Below are positions 1-6,915 of a stretch of 14,752 nucleotides of DNA, piece by piece. The DNA lies in the NCBI GenBank assembly GCA_003170115.1, contig PMZS01000058.1, positions 1-14,752 on the forward strand, in the 5' to 3' direction. Numbering within the stretch: the first letter of the stretch is position 1; each line of letters starts with the position of its first letter. A model generated the notes under the pieces. The model was not told where the DNA came from. It saw nothing but the letters and a program-made list of their open reading frames with translations, and made no database searches. The stretch is from Spirochaetaceae bacterium. GTDB taxonomy: Bacteria > Spirochaetota > Spirochaetia > SZUA-6 > Fen-1364. Both the position numbers and the translations under genes were made by a program.

Positions 1-1776
1 ACGCACTGCGGCGGGGTGGTCATCACCCCCGGGCCGATCACCGATTACACGCACGTGCAGATCTCACCGCTGGGGTACCCGGTCATCGCCTGGGAAAAGG
101 ACGCTACGGAGGAGGCGGGCCTGGTGAAGATCGACCTGCTGGGCAACAGGTCTCTTGCCGTCCTGCGCGACACCCTTGCGCTGGTGGACAAAAACCACGG
201 CGTGCAATTGTCGTGGGAGAGCTTCGACCCGCTTTCGGATCCCGACACCCGGGACCTCATCGCAGGGGGGAAGACCCTCGGGGTGTTCTACGTCGAATCC
301 CCCGCCACGCGGCAGCTTCTCAGCAAGATGCAGAAGGGAGACTACGAGAACCTGGTCATCGCCAGCTCCATCATTCGTCCCGCGGCAAACAAGTACATCC
401 AGACCTTCGTAAAGCGTCTGCACGGCGCCCCCTACCGGTCCCTGCACCCCCTCATCGAGCAGACCCTCGCGGAGACATTCGGGGTCATGGTCTACCAGGA
501 GGACGTCTCCCGGGTGGCCATCGACCTGGCGGGCTTTCCGATAGAGGAGGCGGACCGTCTGCGCAAGATCCTCTCCAAGAAGGACCGGGACCTGAAGCTG
601 CCCGACATGAGGGAGCGGTTCTTCCGCGGCGCCCGGGCCCGGGGAGTGGCGGAGGAGACCGTGGTGAAGGTCTGGGATATGATCCTCTCCTTCGACGGCT
701 ATTCCTTCTGCAAGGCGCACAGCGCCTCTTATGCGCAGGTCTCCTACCGGGTGGCGTACCTGAAGCGCTTCTACTCGCTGGAGTTCATGGCCTCGGTCAT
801 CAACAACGGGGGCGGCTTCTACGGCCGGCAGACCTACGTGGACGAGTGCCGCCGCATGGGTTTCCCGATCCTGCCGCCGGACGTGAATGCGAGCCGGTGG
901 GAGTACACGGTGGAGGCCGGCGCGGGCAGCAGCGGCGCCGGCCTGCGCGTGGGCCTCGGCCAGCTCAAGGAGGCGCGGCAGGAGCTCGTGCAGGCCATCG
1001 TGGACGAGCGCGAAAGGGGAGGGCTGTACACCGGCTTCCGCGACTTCTGCGCGCGCACCCCCTGCCGGTTCGAGGACATCCGCGTGCTCATCAGGTCCGG
1101 CTCCCTGGACTCCGTGTCCGACGGATACACCCGGCCCCAGCTTTTCTTCCGGTGGCTGAACATGCAGAAGGAGGAGGGGCTGGGCTTCCTGCCGCCCGCG
1201 CCTCCGGTCATCGGGGATTACCCGACCCGGGTCAAGCTTGCTGACGAGGTGCAGACCCTCGGCATCGTGGTGACCCGGCATCCCCTTGCGCTTTTCCGTC
1301 CGCGCATCGAGCGGATCGCGGCGCGGCACGGCCTGCCGCCCCTCGTTTCCTCCACCGACATCCCGGGCTGCCGGGGCCGCAAGGTGTGGACCGCCGGCAT
1401 CCTCGTGACGGGCAAGGAGGTTGCCACGAAGAAGCGCGAGCCGATGATCTTCGTGAGCTTCGAGGACGAGCAGGCCATCTTCGAGACCGTCCTGTTCCCC
1501 GACGCGTTCAACCGCTTCTACCCGCTGCTGGATGACGGCTGGGCCTTCCTGATCCACGGGAGGGTGGAGGACGACCTGGGGGCAGTGGCCATCAGCGTGG
1601 AGCGCCTGGTGATGGTGTCACGCAGGACAGGAGAGGCGGTTGGGACTTCTGTGGCCGTGCCCGACCGGCCGCCCGTGTTCATGTGGGGCCGCTTCCACGA
1701 TCATGGCGATGAGGAGGATCCTGCCCGCATGTCGGGACTTGCCGAGGCCGCCTTGCTCAGAGGCGGGGGACCTTGA
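1..1776 (+). CDS. dnaE: DnaE-family DNA polymerase III alpha subunit, 5'-truncated by window edge
   Basis: Replicative or translesion DNA polymerase subunit (C-family). The frame is open from base 1, so the N-terminal PHP domain and the first two catalytic aspartates lie outside the window; 591 residues remain. Visible parts: the HCGGVVITPGPI palm segment (codons 2-13); KIDLLGNRSL with the probable third catalytic Asp at codon 45 (bases 133-135); the fingers region with GVMVYQEDVSRVA and FCKAHSASYAQVSY; an HhH-type region around FRDFCARTPCRFEDIRVLI; and a C-terminal OB-fold domain (VWTAGILVTGKEV to LIHGRVEDD). The protein stops soon after the OB fold and lacks the long tau-binding C-terminus of replicative DnaE1. 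That favours a second, short DnaE of the ImuC/DnaE2 or DnaE3 kind, but the usual imuA/imuB partners are not in view. Its last 20 bases overlap the tail of the converging lipoprotein gene. The family call is firm; the subtype is inference. Confidence 0.9.
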   Translation, partial: THCGGVVITPGPITDYTHVQISPLGYPVIAWEKDATEEAGLVKIDLLGNRSLAVLRDTLALVDKNHGVQLSWESFDPLSDPDTRDLIAGGKTLGVFYVESPATRQLLSKMQKGDYENLVIASSIIRPAANKYIQTFVKRLHGAPYRSLHPLIEQTLAETFGVMVYQEDVSRVAIDLAGFPIEEADRLRKILSKKDRDLKLPDMRERFFRGARARGVAEETVVKVWDMILSFDGYSFCKAHSASYAQVSYRVAYLKRFYSLEFMASVINNGGGFYGRQTYVDECRRMGFPILPPDVNASRWEYTVEAGAGSSGAGLRVGLGQLKEARQELVQAIVDERERGGLYTGFRDFCARTPCRFEDIRVLIRSGSLDSVSDGYTRPQLFFRWLNMQKEEGLGFLPPAPPVIGDYPTRVKLADEVQTLGIVVTRHPLALFRPRIERIAARHGLPPLVSSTDIPGCRGRKVWTAGILVTGKEVATKKREPMIFVSFEDEQAIFETVLFPDAFNRFYPLLDDGWAFLIHGRVEDDLGAVAISVERLVMVSRRTGEAVGTSVAVPDRPPVFMWGRFHDHGDEEDPARMSGLAEAALLRGGGP

Positions 1777-2361
1777 CGGAGGGAAGGGCTTCCTTGGCGG
1801 CCTTCCGTGCGTTGTCTGCCGCATCGTCCTCGAGCTGCTTCTTTCTCTTTTCAACGTAGACGTCGATCTGGTCGTAGGGAACCGGAACATCGACCTCCAG
1901 CGGCATCACGACGGGCGTTTCCCACGTGTCTTTTCCGACCAGCAGGGTGACCCAGAGCCTGGCCTTGATGCCAAGCGTTTCCGGCCGATGCCCCAGGCTT
2001 TTCAAGATGCCCGCAAAAGGCAGACCGGCTGCCACGGTTTCCGTTGAAGCGGCCTTTGGGCTATTCGAACAAACTCCCTGTGGGCCGCGTCCAGGACCCG
2101 GTTGGAGTCCAGGAAAAAGGACAGCTCGGCATGATCGAGTGCCACATCGCGGTCAGTGGTGTTGGTGATCTTCACCTTCACATCAAGGTCGACCGAATCG
2201 ATCAGGATGCCGGTCGAGAATCGGACTCCCGTTACTTTCACCCCGGCGTACTCGTAGCGACACTTTGCCAGGAAGGTCCGGGCATCGATATTCTGCTGGA
2301 CGGTGGCACACGACGTCACCAGGATCACCGCCAATCCCGCGAAGATTCGGAAACTCTTCAT
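1757..2361 (-). pseudogene. LEA-2/WHy-like lipoprotein, interrupted by a frameshift
   Basis: Two overlapping minus-strand frames together make one protein of about 200 residues. The first begins at ATG 2361 with a lipoprotein signal (MKSFRIFAGLAVILVTSC; lipobox VTSC, Cys18). It continues into a beta-rich segment (VKVTGVRFSTGILIDSVDLDV, KITNTTDRDVALDHAELSFFLDS) typical of LEA type 2/WHy domains. It leaves frame near 2050-2070. The second frame resumes with KAASTETVAAGLPFAGILKSLG and carries the rest of the domain (IKARLWVTLL, VVMPLEVDVPVPYDQ) and a charged C-terminal helix (EKRKKQLEDDAADNARKAAKEAL), ending at 1757. The offset between frames equals loss of one base (or gain of two). Either the gene is broken or the assembly has a one-base error. 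I see no convincing slippery heptamer. No Shine-Dalgarno sequence precedes the ATG. The LEA-2 call rests on sequence style only. Confidence 0.6.
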
Positions 2362-2368
2362 GAGCGCG

Positions 2369-2397
2369 ATTGTATCAGGAGAGTTGAAGGGTCGCCA
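2369..2397 (-). promoter_or_regulatory. Weak candidate promoter for the lipoprotein gene
   Basis: On the minus strand, TACAAT (2374-2369) matches five of six bases of a -10 box. It follows TGGCGA (2397-2392), only three of six for -35, with a 17-base spacer. The predicted start would fall almost on the ATG at 2361, which would explain the missing Shine-Dalgarno. Weak evidence. Confidence 0.3.
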
Positions 2398-2424
2398 GCC
2401 CCGCGCGGGGAAAATGATCCTTAC

Positions 2425-2454
2425 TGGACAGCACAAGAACACATTCGATATACT
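2425..2454 (+). promoter_or_regulatory. Sigma-70-like promoter for the STAS gene
   Basis: TGGACA (2425-2430, five of six to TTGACA), an 18-base spacer and TATACT (2449-2454, five of six to TATAAT) lie in the intergenic region divergent to the lipoprotein gene. The expected transcript start is near 2461, giving a leader of roughly 37 bases before ATG 2498 with AAGGAG at 2485-2490. Confidence 0.6.
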
Positions 2455-2497
2455 TGCGCATGAATCCGCGGAGTACCGCGGCGCAAGGAGCGGCGGG

Positions 2498-2833
2498 ATG
2501 AGCGTGGTGTATCGCAAGGAGCTGAACTCGCGCGAAGTCGAGTTGGAGGTGCGAGGTGACCTCACCGAAGCCACCGTGAACGAGTTCCGGGACGCTCTTT
2601 ATGCAGAATTGGACAAGCCGCATCGCCTGGTAAAATTGAATCTCGAGAACGTTCATATCATCAACTCCGCGTCTCTCGGCGCTATCCTCCTGTACCAGAA
2701 AAAAGCGCGCGAGGAGGGGAAGGAGATCATGATCGGGAAGTGCAGCGAAGTGCTGCGCAAGACCATCATGGCAATCCGCCTGGACCGCATCATTGCCATC
2801 GAGGGCGAAGCGCCACCCACGATTTCGAACTGA
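2498..2833 (+). CDS. STAS-domain protein (anti-sigma-factor antagonist type)
   Basis: A 111-residue single STAS domain, the size of stand-alone anti-anti-sigma factors, which in partner-switching systems bind an anti-sigma kinase when unphosphorylated. Visible: beta strands VELEVRGDLTE and RLVKLNLENVHII, then the loop INSASLGAILLY (residues 55-66) leading into the amphipathic helix YQKKAREEG. The loop corresponds to the DSSGLG phosphorylation loop of SpoIIAA-like proteins but reads NSASLG, so the usual phospho-serine position aligns with Ala58; Ser57 and Ser59 flank it. The start at ATG 2498 is chosen because AAGGAG (2485-2490) lies 7 bases upstream; upstream in-frame codons lack such a site. 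No anti-sigma kinase or sigma factor is encoded nearby. A tRNA starts 24 bases after the stop codon. Confidence 0.8.
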   Translation: MSVVYRKELNSREVELEVRGDLTEATVNEFRDALYAELDKPHRLVKLNLENVHIINSASLGAILLYQKKAREEGKEIMIGKCSEVLRKTIMAIRLDRIIAIEGEAPPTISN

Positions 2834-2857
2834 GACTTTGTTTCTTCAACCCCGAAC

Positions 2858-2931
2858 GGGCGGCTAGCTCAGCTGGTTAGAGCGTCTGGTTTACACCCAG
2901 AAGGTCGGGGGTCCGAATCCCTCGCCGCCCA
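2858..2931 (+). tRNA. tRNA-Val (anticodon UAC)
   Basis: Full cloverleaf: acceptor GGGCGGC (2858-2864) pairs with GCCGCCC (2924-2930), discriminator A2931. D-stem GCTC/GAGC (2867-2870/2880-2883) with the GG pair in the D-loop. Anticodon stem TCTGG/CCAGA (2885-2889/2897-2901) around loop TTTACAC, anticodon TAC at 2892-2894. T-stem GGGGG/CCCTC (2907-2911/2919-2923) with one G-U pair. The T-loop is TCCGAAT, so position 55 is C instead of the near-universal T. The CCA end is not encoded. No clear terminator follows. Confidence 0.93.
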
Positions 2932-3085
2932 TTTTCCAATAGAGATAAGAAGCCAAAACAGCCGAAAGAGCGGGGCATCCGTGAGAGCGCTGCCATCCCG
3001 TCAACGGGCACAGGTCGCTCTTGCCACGCGTCGTTGAGCACAATGTGTCCTTCCGCACAGAGCGTGTCGTGTATTTCTCGCTATT

Positions 3086-3103
3086 TTCCTGTAGGAACAG
3101 GAA
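3086..3103 (+). other. Hairpin upstream of the tandem unknown genes
   Basis: TTCCTGT (3086-3092), loop AGGA, ACAGGAA (3097-3103) form a perfect 7-bp stem, extendable by a T-G and a T-A pair. It ends 20 bases before ATG 3124 and has no T-run, so it may be a leader structure or operator. The rest of the 2932-3123 spacer shows nothing I can name. Confidence 0.35.
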
Positions 3104-3123
3104 GAGGCTTACCGGGCGGAAGT

Positions 3124-3597
3124 ATGAATGAAAAAATAGTTATGACCTTGCTCACGCCAAGGAAGAAAGTGAAGCAGACCCAGTATCCCTATGCCGTTCA
3201 GATGGCTATTCCCAAAGACCTGACGCCATGGAAGACGACGCCGCTGATATCAGTTCGCCTCATCCATAAAAATGGCGGCAGAGCGACGGCGCTGGAAACC
3301 ATGGACCATTATGAACCGAAGAAATGGCGAGCGGCTTCATTCCCCGAGCAAAGCCAATATGCGTCAGAGTTCAAGGCGAACCCGCAGCCCTGGTATCTTG
3401 TTGTGTATAGTCTCAGCAAGAGCGTTTATTTGTACCGAGGCTCGGGTGAGATGGACACCAACAATGGTCAACAGTGGCCCGAGATCGACAACCTGGACAA
3501 GAAATGGAAAGCAGAGCAGGAAAAGCGAAATAACTGCGAGGAAGTGCTGACTGCCGAATGGTACAGGCGCGTCGCCGAGTGGGGTGAAAACGACTGA
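3124..3597 (+). CDS. Hypothetical protein, first of a tandem paralogous pair
   Basis: A 157-residue soluble protein with no signal peptide or membrane segment. I do not recognise the family. It shares about half its residues, by eye, with the next gene across the full length. Blocks conserved in both copies: IVMTLL-PR near the N-terminus, YP(Y/F)AVQM (residues 21-27), RLI--N (45-50), KWRAASF-EQ-QY (67-79), PQPWY (87-91), SKSVY-Y-GSG (98-108), NNGQ-W-E--NL (113-124), and a charged C-terminal helix ending RR-A-WGE. The aromatic blocks suggest a compact beta-rich fold followed by a helix. ATG 3124 is chosen because it aligns with the well-supported start of the second copy; its own ribosome site is weak. 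DNA here is more A/T-rich than the flanking genes, suggesting a separate origin next to a tRNA. Confidence 0.7.
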   Translation: MNEKIVMTLLTPRKKVKQTQYPYAVQMAIPKDLTPWKTTPLISVRLIHKNGGRATALETMDHYEPKKWRAASFPEQSQYASEFKANPQPWYLVVYSLSKSVYLYRGSGEMDTNNGQQWPEIDNLDKKWKAEQEKRNNCEEVLTAEWYRRVAEWGEND

Positions 3598-3625
3598 GAA
3601 AAGCTTCGTCAGGAGGAAGCAGCAT

Positions 3626-4093
3626 ATGGGAGAAATAGTCATGACCTTGCTTGTTCCAAGGCAGCCCCAGGAAAACAACATATATCCTTTTGCCGTCCAG
3701 ATGACCTTCCCCATAAGACTTCATCCGGGAGAAATGATCTCGCTGACAGAAATCCGCCTCATTGACCAGAACAGAAGGAGGGTATCGGCGGAAAAGACCC
3801 TCATGTTTTATGATCCGGAAAAATGGAGAGCGGCATCATTTGACGAGCAAGCTCAATACAAGTCGTTGAATGACGGCAAGCCCCAGCCCTGGTATCGAAG
3901 CTCTCGTGCTTCCAGCAAGAGTGTCTATGATTACCCTGGCTCTGGGGACAAGGAAAGCAATAATGGTCAGGTGTGGTCGGAGCTTGAGAACCTGGAAAGC
4001 GACTGGCAAGCCGAGCGAGAAATACGGGAAAAGTTTCAGGAGGCACTGGACGCCGAGCGGGATCGCCGTCTCGCAAAGTGGGGCGAGGAGTAG
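3626..4093 (+). CDS. Hypothetical protein, second of a tandem paralogous pair
   Basis: A 155-residue paralogue of the preceding gene, 28 bases downstream in the same orientation and probably co-transcribed. The start ATG 3626 is strongly supported by AGGAGGA (3611-3617) eight bases upstream. It keeps the shared blocks IVMTLL, YPFAVQM, RLI-QN, KWRAASF-EQ-QY, PQPWY, SKSVY-Y-GSG, NNGQ-W-E-ENL and the C-terminal helix (residues about 125-155, rich in Glu and Arg, ending KWGEE). It differs mainly in the stretch after PQPWY and in residues 30-60. No transmembrane segment, signal peptide, metal motif or catalytic signature is evident, so I assign no function. The gene converges on the response-regulator gene ending at 4114. 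Confidence 0.72.
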   Translation: MGEIVMTLLVPRQPQENNIYPFAVQMTFPIRLHPGEMISLTEIRLIDQNRRRVSAEKTLMFYDPEKWRAASFDEQAQYKSLNDGKPQPWYRSSRASSKSVYDYPGSGDKESNNGQVWSELENLESDWQAEREIREKFQEALDAERDRRLAKWGEE

Positions 4094-4113
4094 CGGGGCA
4101 GGGGGGGGGAAGG

Positions 4114-4749
4114 TCAGTCTATCAGGCTGTTCTTGAGGGCGTAGCGGACCAGGTCCGCATTATTTTTCAGGCCAAGCTTGCTCATGATCCGCGAGCGGTA
4201 GGTCCCGACAGTCGAGGGGCTCAATCCCATCTCGCGCGCCGTAACTGAGAGGCTCTTGCCCACGGAAAGTTGGCACAGCACCTTGTATTCCTGGTCGCTG
4301 AGTTGTTCGTGGGCCGATTTCACCCGCGCGCTTTCAAGGTCCGTTGCCAGCAGCTCCGCGAGGGCAGGGCTGACGTACTTGCCGCCCGCCGCGACCTTGC
4401 GGATTGCCGCCAGGAGCTCCGCCGGCCTGCTGCCCTTCACCAGGTAACCGGAGGCACCGTCCCGCAGGGCGCGCACGGCAGACAGCTCCTCCGGGTGCAT
4501 GCTTAATACCAGGACTGTGGACCGGGGCCGCTCCGCCTTGATGGCTTTCAGGATCTCAAGGCCATCCGGGCCTTCCGGATAAGAAATATCGAGGATGATG
4601 ACGTCGAAGTTGCGCCTGCGAATCTTTTCCAGCAGCTCGCGACCGTTGGAGGCCTCGTCCTCGAGCACGACGTCCTTCGAGTCGTTGACCACGACGCGCA
4701 CACCTTCACGCACGAGGGGGTGATCGTCGCAGATGATTACGCGGATCAT
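4114..4749 (-). CDS. NarL/FixJ-family response regulator (last gene of the Kai operon)
   Basis: A 211-residue two-component response regulator. Receiver domain (residues 1-120): acidic pair D8/D9 (VIICDDHPLVREG), phospho-acceptor D54 (VIILDISYPEG), switch Ser83, Lys105 (GYLVKGSRP). C-terminal LuxR-type helix-turn-helix (about 148-205): LSDQEYKVLCQLSVGKSLSVTA then LSPSTVGTYRSRIMSKLGLKNNADLVRYAL. It should be phosphorylated by the kinase encoded upstream and bind DNA. Start ATG 4749 is chosen because the receiver begins there and an AGGA site lies 8 bases before; the longer reading to 4836 adds only an Arg-rich leader. It is separated from the kinase stop by 141 bases, the widest gap in the operon, so it may also have its own promoter. 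Confidence 0.92.
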   Translation of the reverse strand: MIRVIICDDHPLVREGVRVVVNDSKDVVLEDEASNGRELLEKIRRRNFDVIILDISYPEGPDGLEILKAIKAERPRSTVLVLSMHPEELSAVRALRDGASGYLVKGSRPAELLAAIRKVAAGGKYVSPALAELLATDLESARVKSAHEQLSDQEYKVLCQLSVGKSLSVTAREMGLSPSTVGTYRSRIMSKLGLKNNADLVRYALKNSLID

Positions 4750-4890
4750 CACAGCTTTCCTGGCGGCGCGCTGGCTGCGCCCGACGGCCGCTCGCGCACG
4801 CGTTTGCAGGCTACAGCGGAAAAGCGGGCGTGTCATCCCCGGCTGAGAGGACGCCCCCCTTGCACGAAACTTCCCCGGGTGACTCCGCGG

Positions 4891-6216
4891 TCATCGAGGA
4901 CCGGTATGTGCACGGCCTGCAGCGCCGCCACGGGGCCGGCCGCGGGCCGCGGGAGAGGGCTGCCGTCGGGAAGAATCGCTTCTCCCAGCGGCAGTCCTCC
5001 CGACATCCGCGCGCAGGCTCGCCACGGGCACCACCAGCGTGAAGCTGCTGCCATTCCCCGGCGTGCTGCGTATGTCCATCCGCCCCCCCACGAGGCTGAG
5101 ACGTTCCCGGATGCTGAAAAGACCGAAGCCGCTATCGCCGGGAGCCTGTTCCACCCTTTCGGCATCGAACCCCCTCCCATTGTCCGCCACGCTGATGTGC
5201 AAATGATCCCCGTCCACCTCGAGCAGGATGACCGCAGTCTGCACTCCCGCGTGTTTCACCACGTTCAAGAGAAGCTCCTGGACCGAGCGGAAGAGAAGGA
5301 TTGAGATTTCCTCTCCCGCGGGATCGATCTCTCCCTTCGCCTTCACAAGGACCTCGAGCGAGTGCTTCTCACCCATCGAGCGGGCGAGCCATGAAAAAGC
5401 GGCGACCAGCCCGGAACCGAACCGGAATGGAGGGCTGATCTCCAGGGCGAGAGACCGTGACATCTCGATCGATTGATCCAGCAGCTGGGCAACCCTGCGG
5501 CTCGTGGGGCCAGGCCTTTTTCCGCTTTCCGCGATTACCCTGCCCATCTGCAGCTGAGCCCCTACCAGGAGCTGCTGCAGCCCGTCGTGGAGGATCGAGG
5601 CAAGACGGCGACGCTCGCGATCCTCCGCCTGGGCCAGTTCTCCGGCCAGCCTTCGAAGCTGCGCAGCTCTCCTCTGCAACTCTGCGTTGGACTGCCGAAG
5701 GTGGGCGTCCGAAGCCTCCAGATCCGAAAGGTCGGCGGCCACGACGCAGATGGTCGGCACTTCCTGCTGGGGCAGGAAGCTCGCGGAAGCGTGGGACGGA
5801 ATGGTCCCCGTCCGGCCGAGAAACCGAAGACGGCACTTGACCGGCTTCGATTCGGCGGCATTGAGGAGCGAAGCGAGGATGCGGTGATCTTCCACTGCTA
5901 CCAGGTCGGCGAGCTTGCGCCCGAGCAGGGTGTCCAGGGGAAGCTTGAGCATCGCACTGAACTGCCGGTTGCAGAATAGAATCCGGCCTTCCGGCGTCGC
6001 CGTAAGGGCTGCCTCCTGCATCGATTCCACGATAAGCCGGTAGACGGAATCGGCGCCCGCGAGGGAGAAGACGTGCGTGCCGCGCCTCCCCGAGACGACG
6101 ATGGCATCCACTTCCCCCTCACGGATGACGGCGAGAGCTTCTTCCGCTTCGCGCAGGCGCACGCTGAGCTCCGCAACCTGACGTTTGAGCTCCTGGCGGG
6201 AAGGGGGGGATTTCAC
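4891..6216 (-). CDS. PAS-domain sensor histidine kinase (HisKA_3 type)
   Basis: A 441-residue soluble histidine kinase. Order: N-terminal coiled coil ending REGEVDAIVVSG (about 5-43); PAS domain (about 55-165; YRLIVESMQEAALTATPEG, NRQFSAMLKLP); second coiled coil (170-200); HisKA_3 dimerisation helix EDRERRRLASILHDGLQQLL with phospho-acceptor His210; HATPase_c domain with N-box ELLLNVVKHA (Asn318), DNGRGF (345-350) and GFGLFSIRERL (363-373). There is no transmembrane segment, so it senses a cytoplasmic signal. The last about 40 residues are Arg/Ala/Gly-rich low complexity without domain character. The GTG start at 6216 overlaps the stop of the second kaiB as GTGA, implying translational coupling. 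By position it would be the output kinase for the Kai proteins, as SasA or CikA are in cyanobacteria, but it lacks the KaiB-like sensor domain of SasA. Confidence 0.92.
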   Translation of the reverse strand: MKSPPSRQELKRQVAELSVRLREAEEALAVIREGEVDAIVVSGRRGTHVFSLAGADSVYRLIVESMQEAALTATPEGRILFCNRQFSAMLKLPLDTLLGRKLADLVAVEDHRILASLLNAAESKPVKCRLRFLGRTGTIPSHASASFLPQQEVPTICVVAADLSDLEASDAHLRQSNAELQRRAAQLRRLAGELAQAEDRERRRLASILHDGLQQLLVGAQLQMGRVIAESGKRPGPTSRRVAQLLDQSIEMSRSLALEISPPFRFGSGLVAAFSWLARSMGEKHSLEVLVKAKGEIDPAGEEISILLFRSVQELLLNVVKHAGVQTAVILLEVDGDHLHISVADNGRGFDAERVEQAPGDSGFGLFSIRERLSLVGGRMDIRSTPGNGSSFTLVVPVASLRADVGRTAAGRSDSSRRQPSPAARGRPRGGAAGRAHTGPR

Positions 6217-6575
6217 AGCATGGGCCTCAGGTCGAGCCCCACCATGACCTTGTCCAGGTCTGCCATGTTTCCGACCAGCCTCTTCAATGGCAGAGGAAGT
6301 TTCCTGATGAGCGTGGGTGCCGCAATGATCTGCTCTCCCCGCGCCAGCATGGGCTGCTGGTAGATGTCGACGATCGCCAGCTTATACCTTCCCTGCAGGT
6401 ATTCATCGCACAGCCCCGTGATTACCCTGATTGCATCGGTGGATTTCCGGTCCACCCCTGCGACGTACAGCTTCAGCACGTACTCTTGAGGGACTTTCGT
6501 GCGTGCAGCGGCCCGGGAAGAACGAGCCTTGGAGGCGCTCTTGCGTGCCGGCATCCCTGTTTTTTTCGAGGTCAT
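6213..6575 (-). CDS. KaiB-like protein, divergent second copy
   Basis: A 120-residue KaiB-fold protein. An N-terminal Lys/Arg/Ala-rich extension (residues 1-28) precedes the KaiB domain: YVLKLYVAGVDRKSTDAI, YKLAIVDIYQQPMLARGEQII, AAPTLIRKLPLPLKRLVGNM, KVMVGLDLRPML. KaiB is a thioredoxin-like, fold-switching protein that binds the KaiC CI ring. The core APTL--KLP-P--R--G motif is kept, but IIGDLS is replaced by LVGNMA and the first helix differs, so this is a diverged paralogue (KaiB2/KaiB3 style), not a recent duplicate of its neighbour. Start ATG 6575 overlaps the stop of the upstream kaiB (ATGA), and its stop overlaps the kinase start. Such coupling suggests fixed expression ratios of both KaiBs and the kinase. 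Confidence 0.9.
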   Translation of the reverse strand: MTSKKTGMPARKSASKARSSRAAARTKVPQEYVLKLYVAGVDRKSTDAIRVITGLCDEYLQGRYKLAIVDIYQQPMLARGEQIIAAPTLIRKLPLPLKRLVGNMADLDKVMVGLDLRPML

Positions 6576-6910
6576 CGAGCTCGAATGTCGAGGCCGATGA
6601 GGACCCGCTCGGTGTTGGAAAGGTCCCCGATGATCCTGCGCATCGGAGTGGGAAGGTTCCGTACGAGGGTGGGAACCGCAACGATCTGGTCCCCCCGGGC
6701 CAGGTGCGGTGTCTTCAAGAGGTCGATGACCACGACGCGGTTCATGCCGGCAAGGTGCTCGCTGCAGATCCGCTCGAGGTTCTGCAATGCTCTCTCGGCC
6801 CGCGGGGTCCGGCCGGCAATGTAGAGTCGAAGGTCCCATCTGGGCTGCTTCGAGGCCCTGCGCGGTTTTCCGGCCTTTTTGCTCCTTCTCTTTGCTCCGG
6901 AATCCGGCAT
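6572..6910 (-). CDS. kaiB: Circadian-clock protein KaiB homologue
   Basis: A 112-residue protein, close to canonical KaiB (about 100 residues) plus a basic leader. Domain sequence: LRLYIAGRTPRAERALQNLERIC, VVVIDLLKTPHLARGDQI, VAVPTLVRNLPTPMRRIIGDLS and ERVLIGLDI, matching the cyanobacterial pattern KLYVAG-TP, VIDVLK-P-LAE-D-I, PTL---LP-P-RRIIGDLS, RVLIGLDL. The first about 24 residues are strongly basic (KRRSKKAGKPRRASK), which is not usual for KaiB. ATG 6910 lies 5 bases after the kaiC stop, and the gene overlaps the next kaiB by ATGA. Expected role: a partner that binds the KaiC hexamer and relays its phosphorylation or nucleotide state. The family assignment is secure; clock function is not shown by sequence. 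Confidence 0.95.
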   Translation of the reverse strand: MPDSGAKRRSKKAGKPRRASKQPRWDLRLYIAGRTPRAERALQNLERICSEHLAGMNRVVVIDLLKTPHLARGDQIVAVPTLVRNLPTPMRRIIGDLSNTERVLIGLDIRAR

Positions 6911-6915
6911 CCGCT

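Noticed and set aside
64..1557. Long open frame on the minus strand opposite the polymerase gene (about 500 codons)
   Set aside because: Its translation is His/Gly/Leu/Val-rich without motifs. It is a shadow of the well-conserved DnaE frame in GC-rich DNA.
2050..2090. Programmed -1 frameshifting in the lipoprotein gene
   Set aside because: CCCAAAG occurs, but not in the X-XXY-YYZ phase of the zero frame, and no downstream structure stands out.
2858..4093. Integrative element with attachment sites at tRNA-Val
   Set aside because: No integrase gene and no visible direct repeat of the tRNA 3' end in the window. Only location and composition suggest transfer.
4750..4836. Upstream extension of the response regulator to an ATG at 4836
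   Set aside because: Adds 29 Arg-rich residues before a receiver domain that normally starts at MIRVIICDD. A ribosome site supports the start at 4749.
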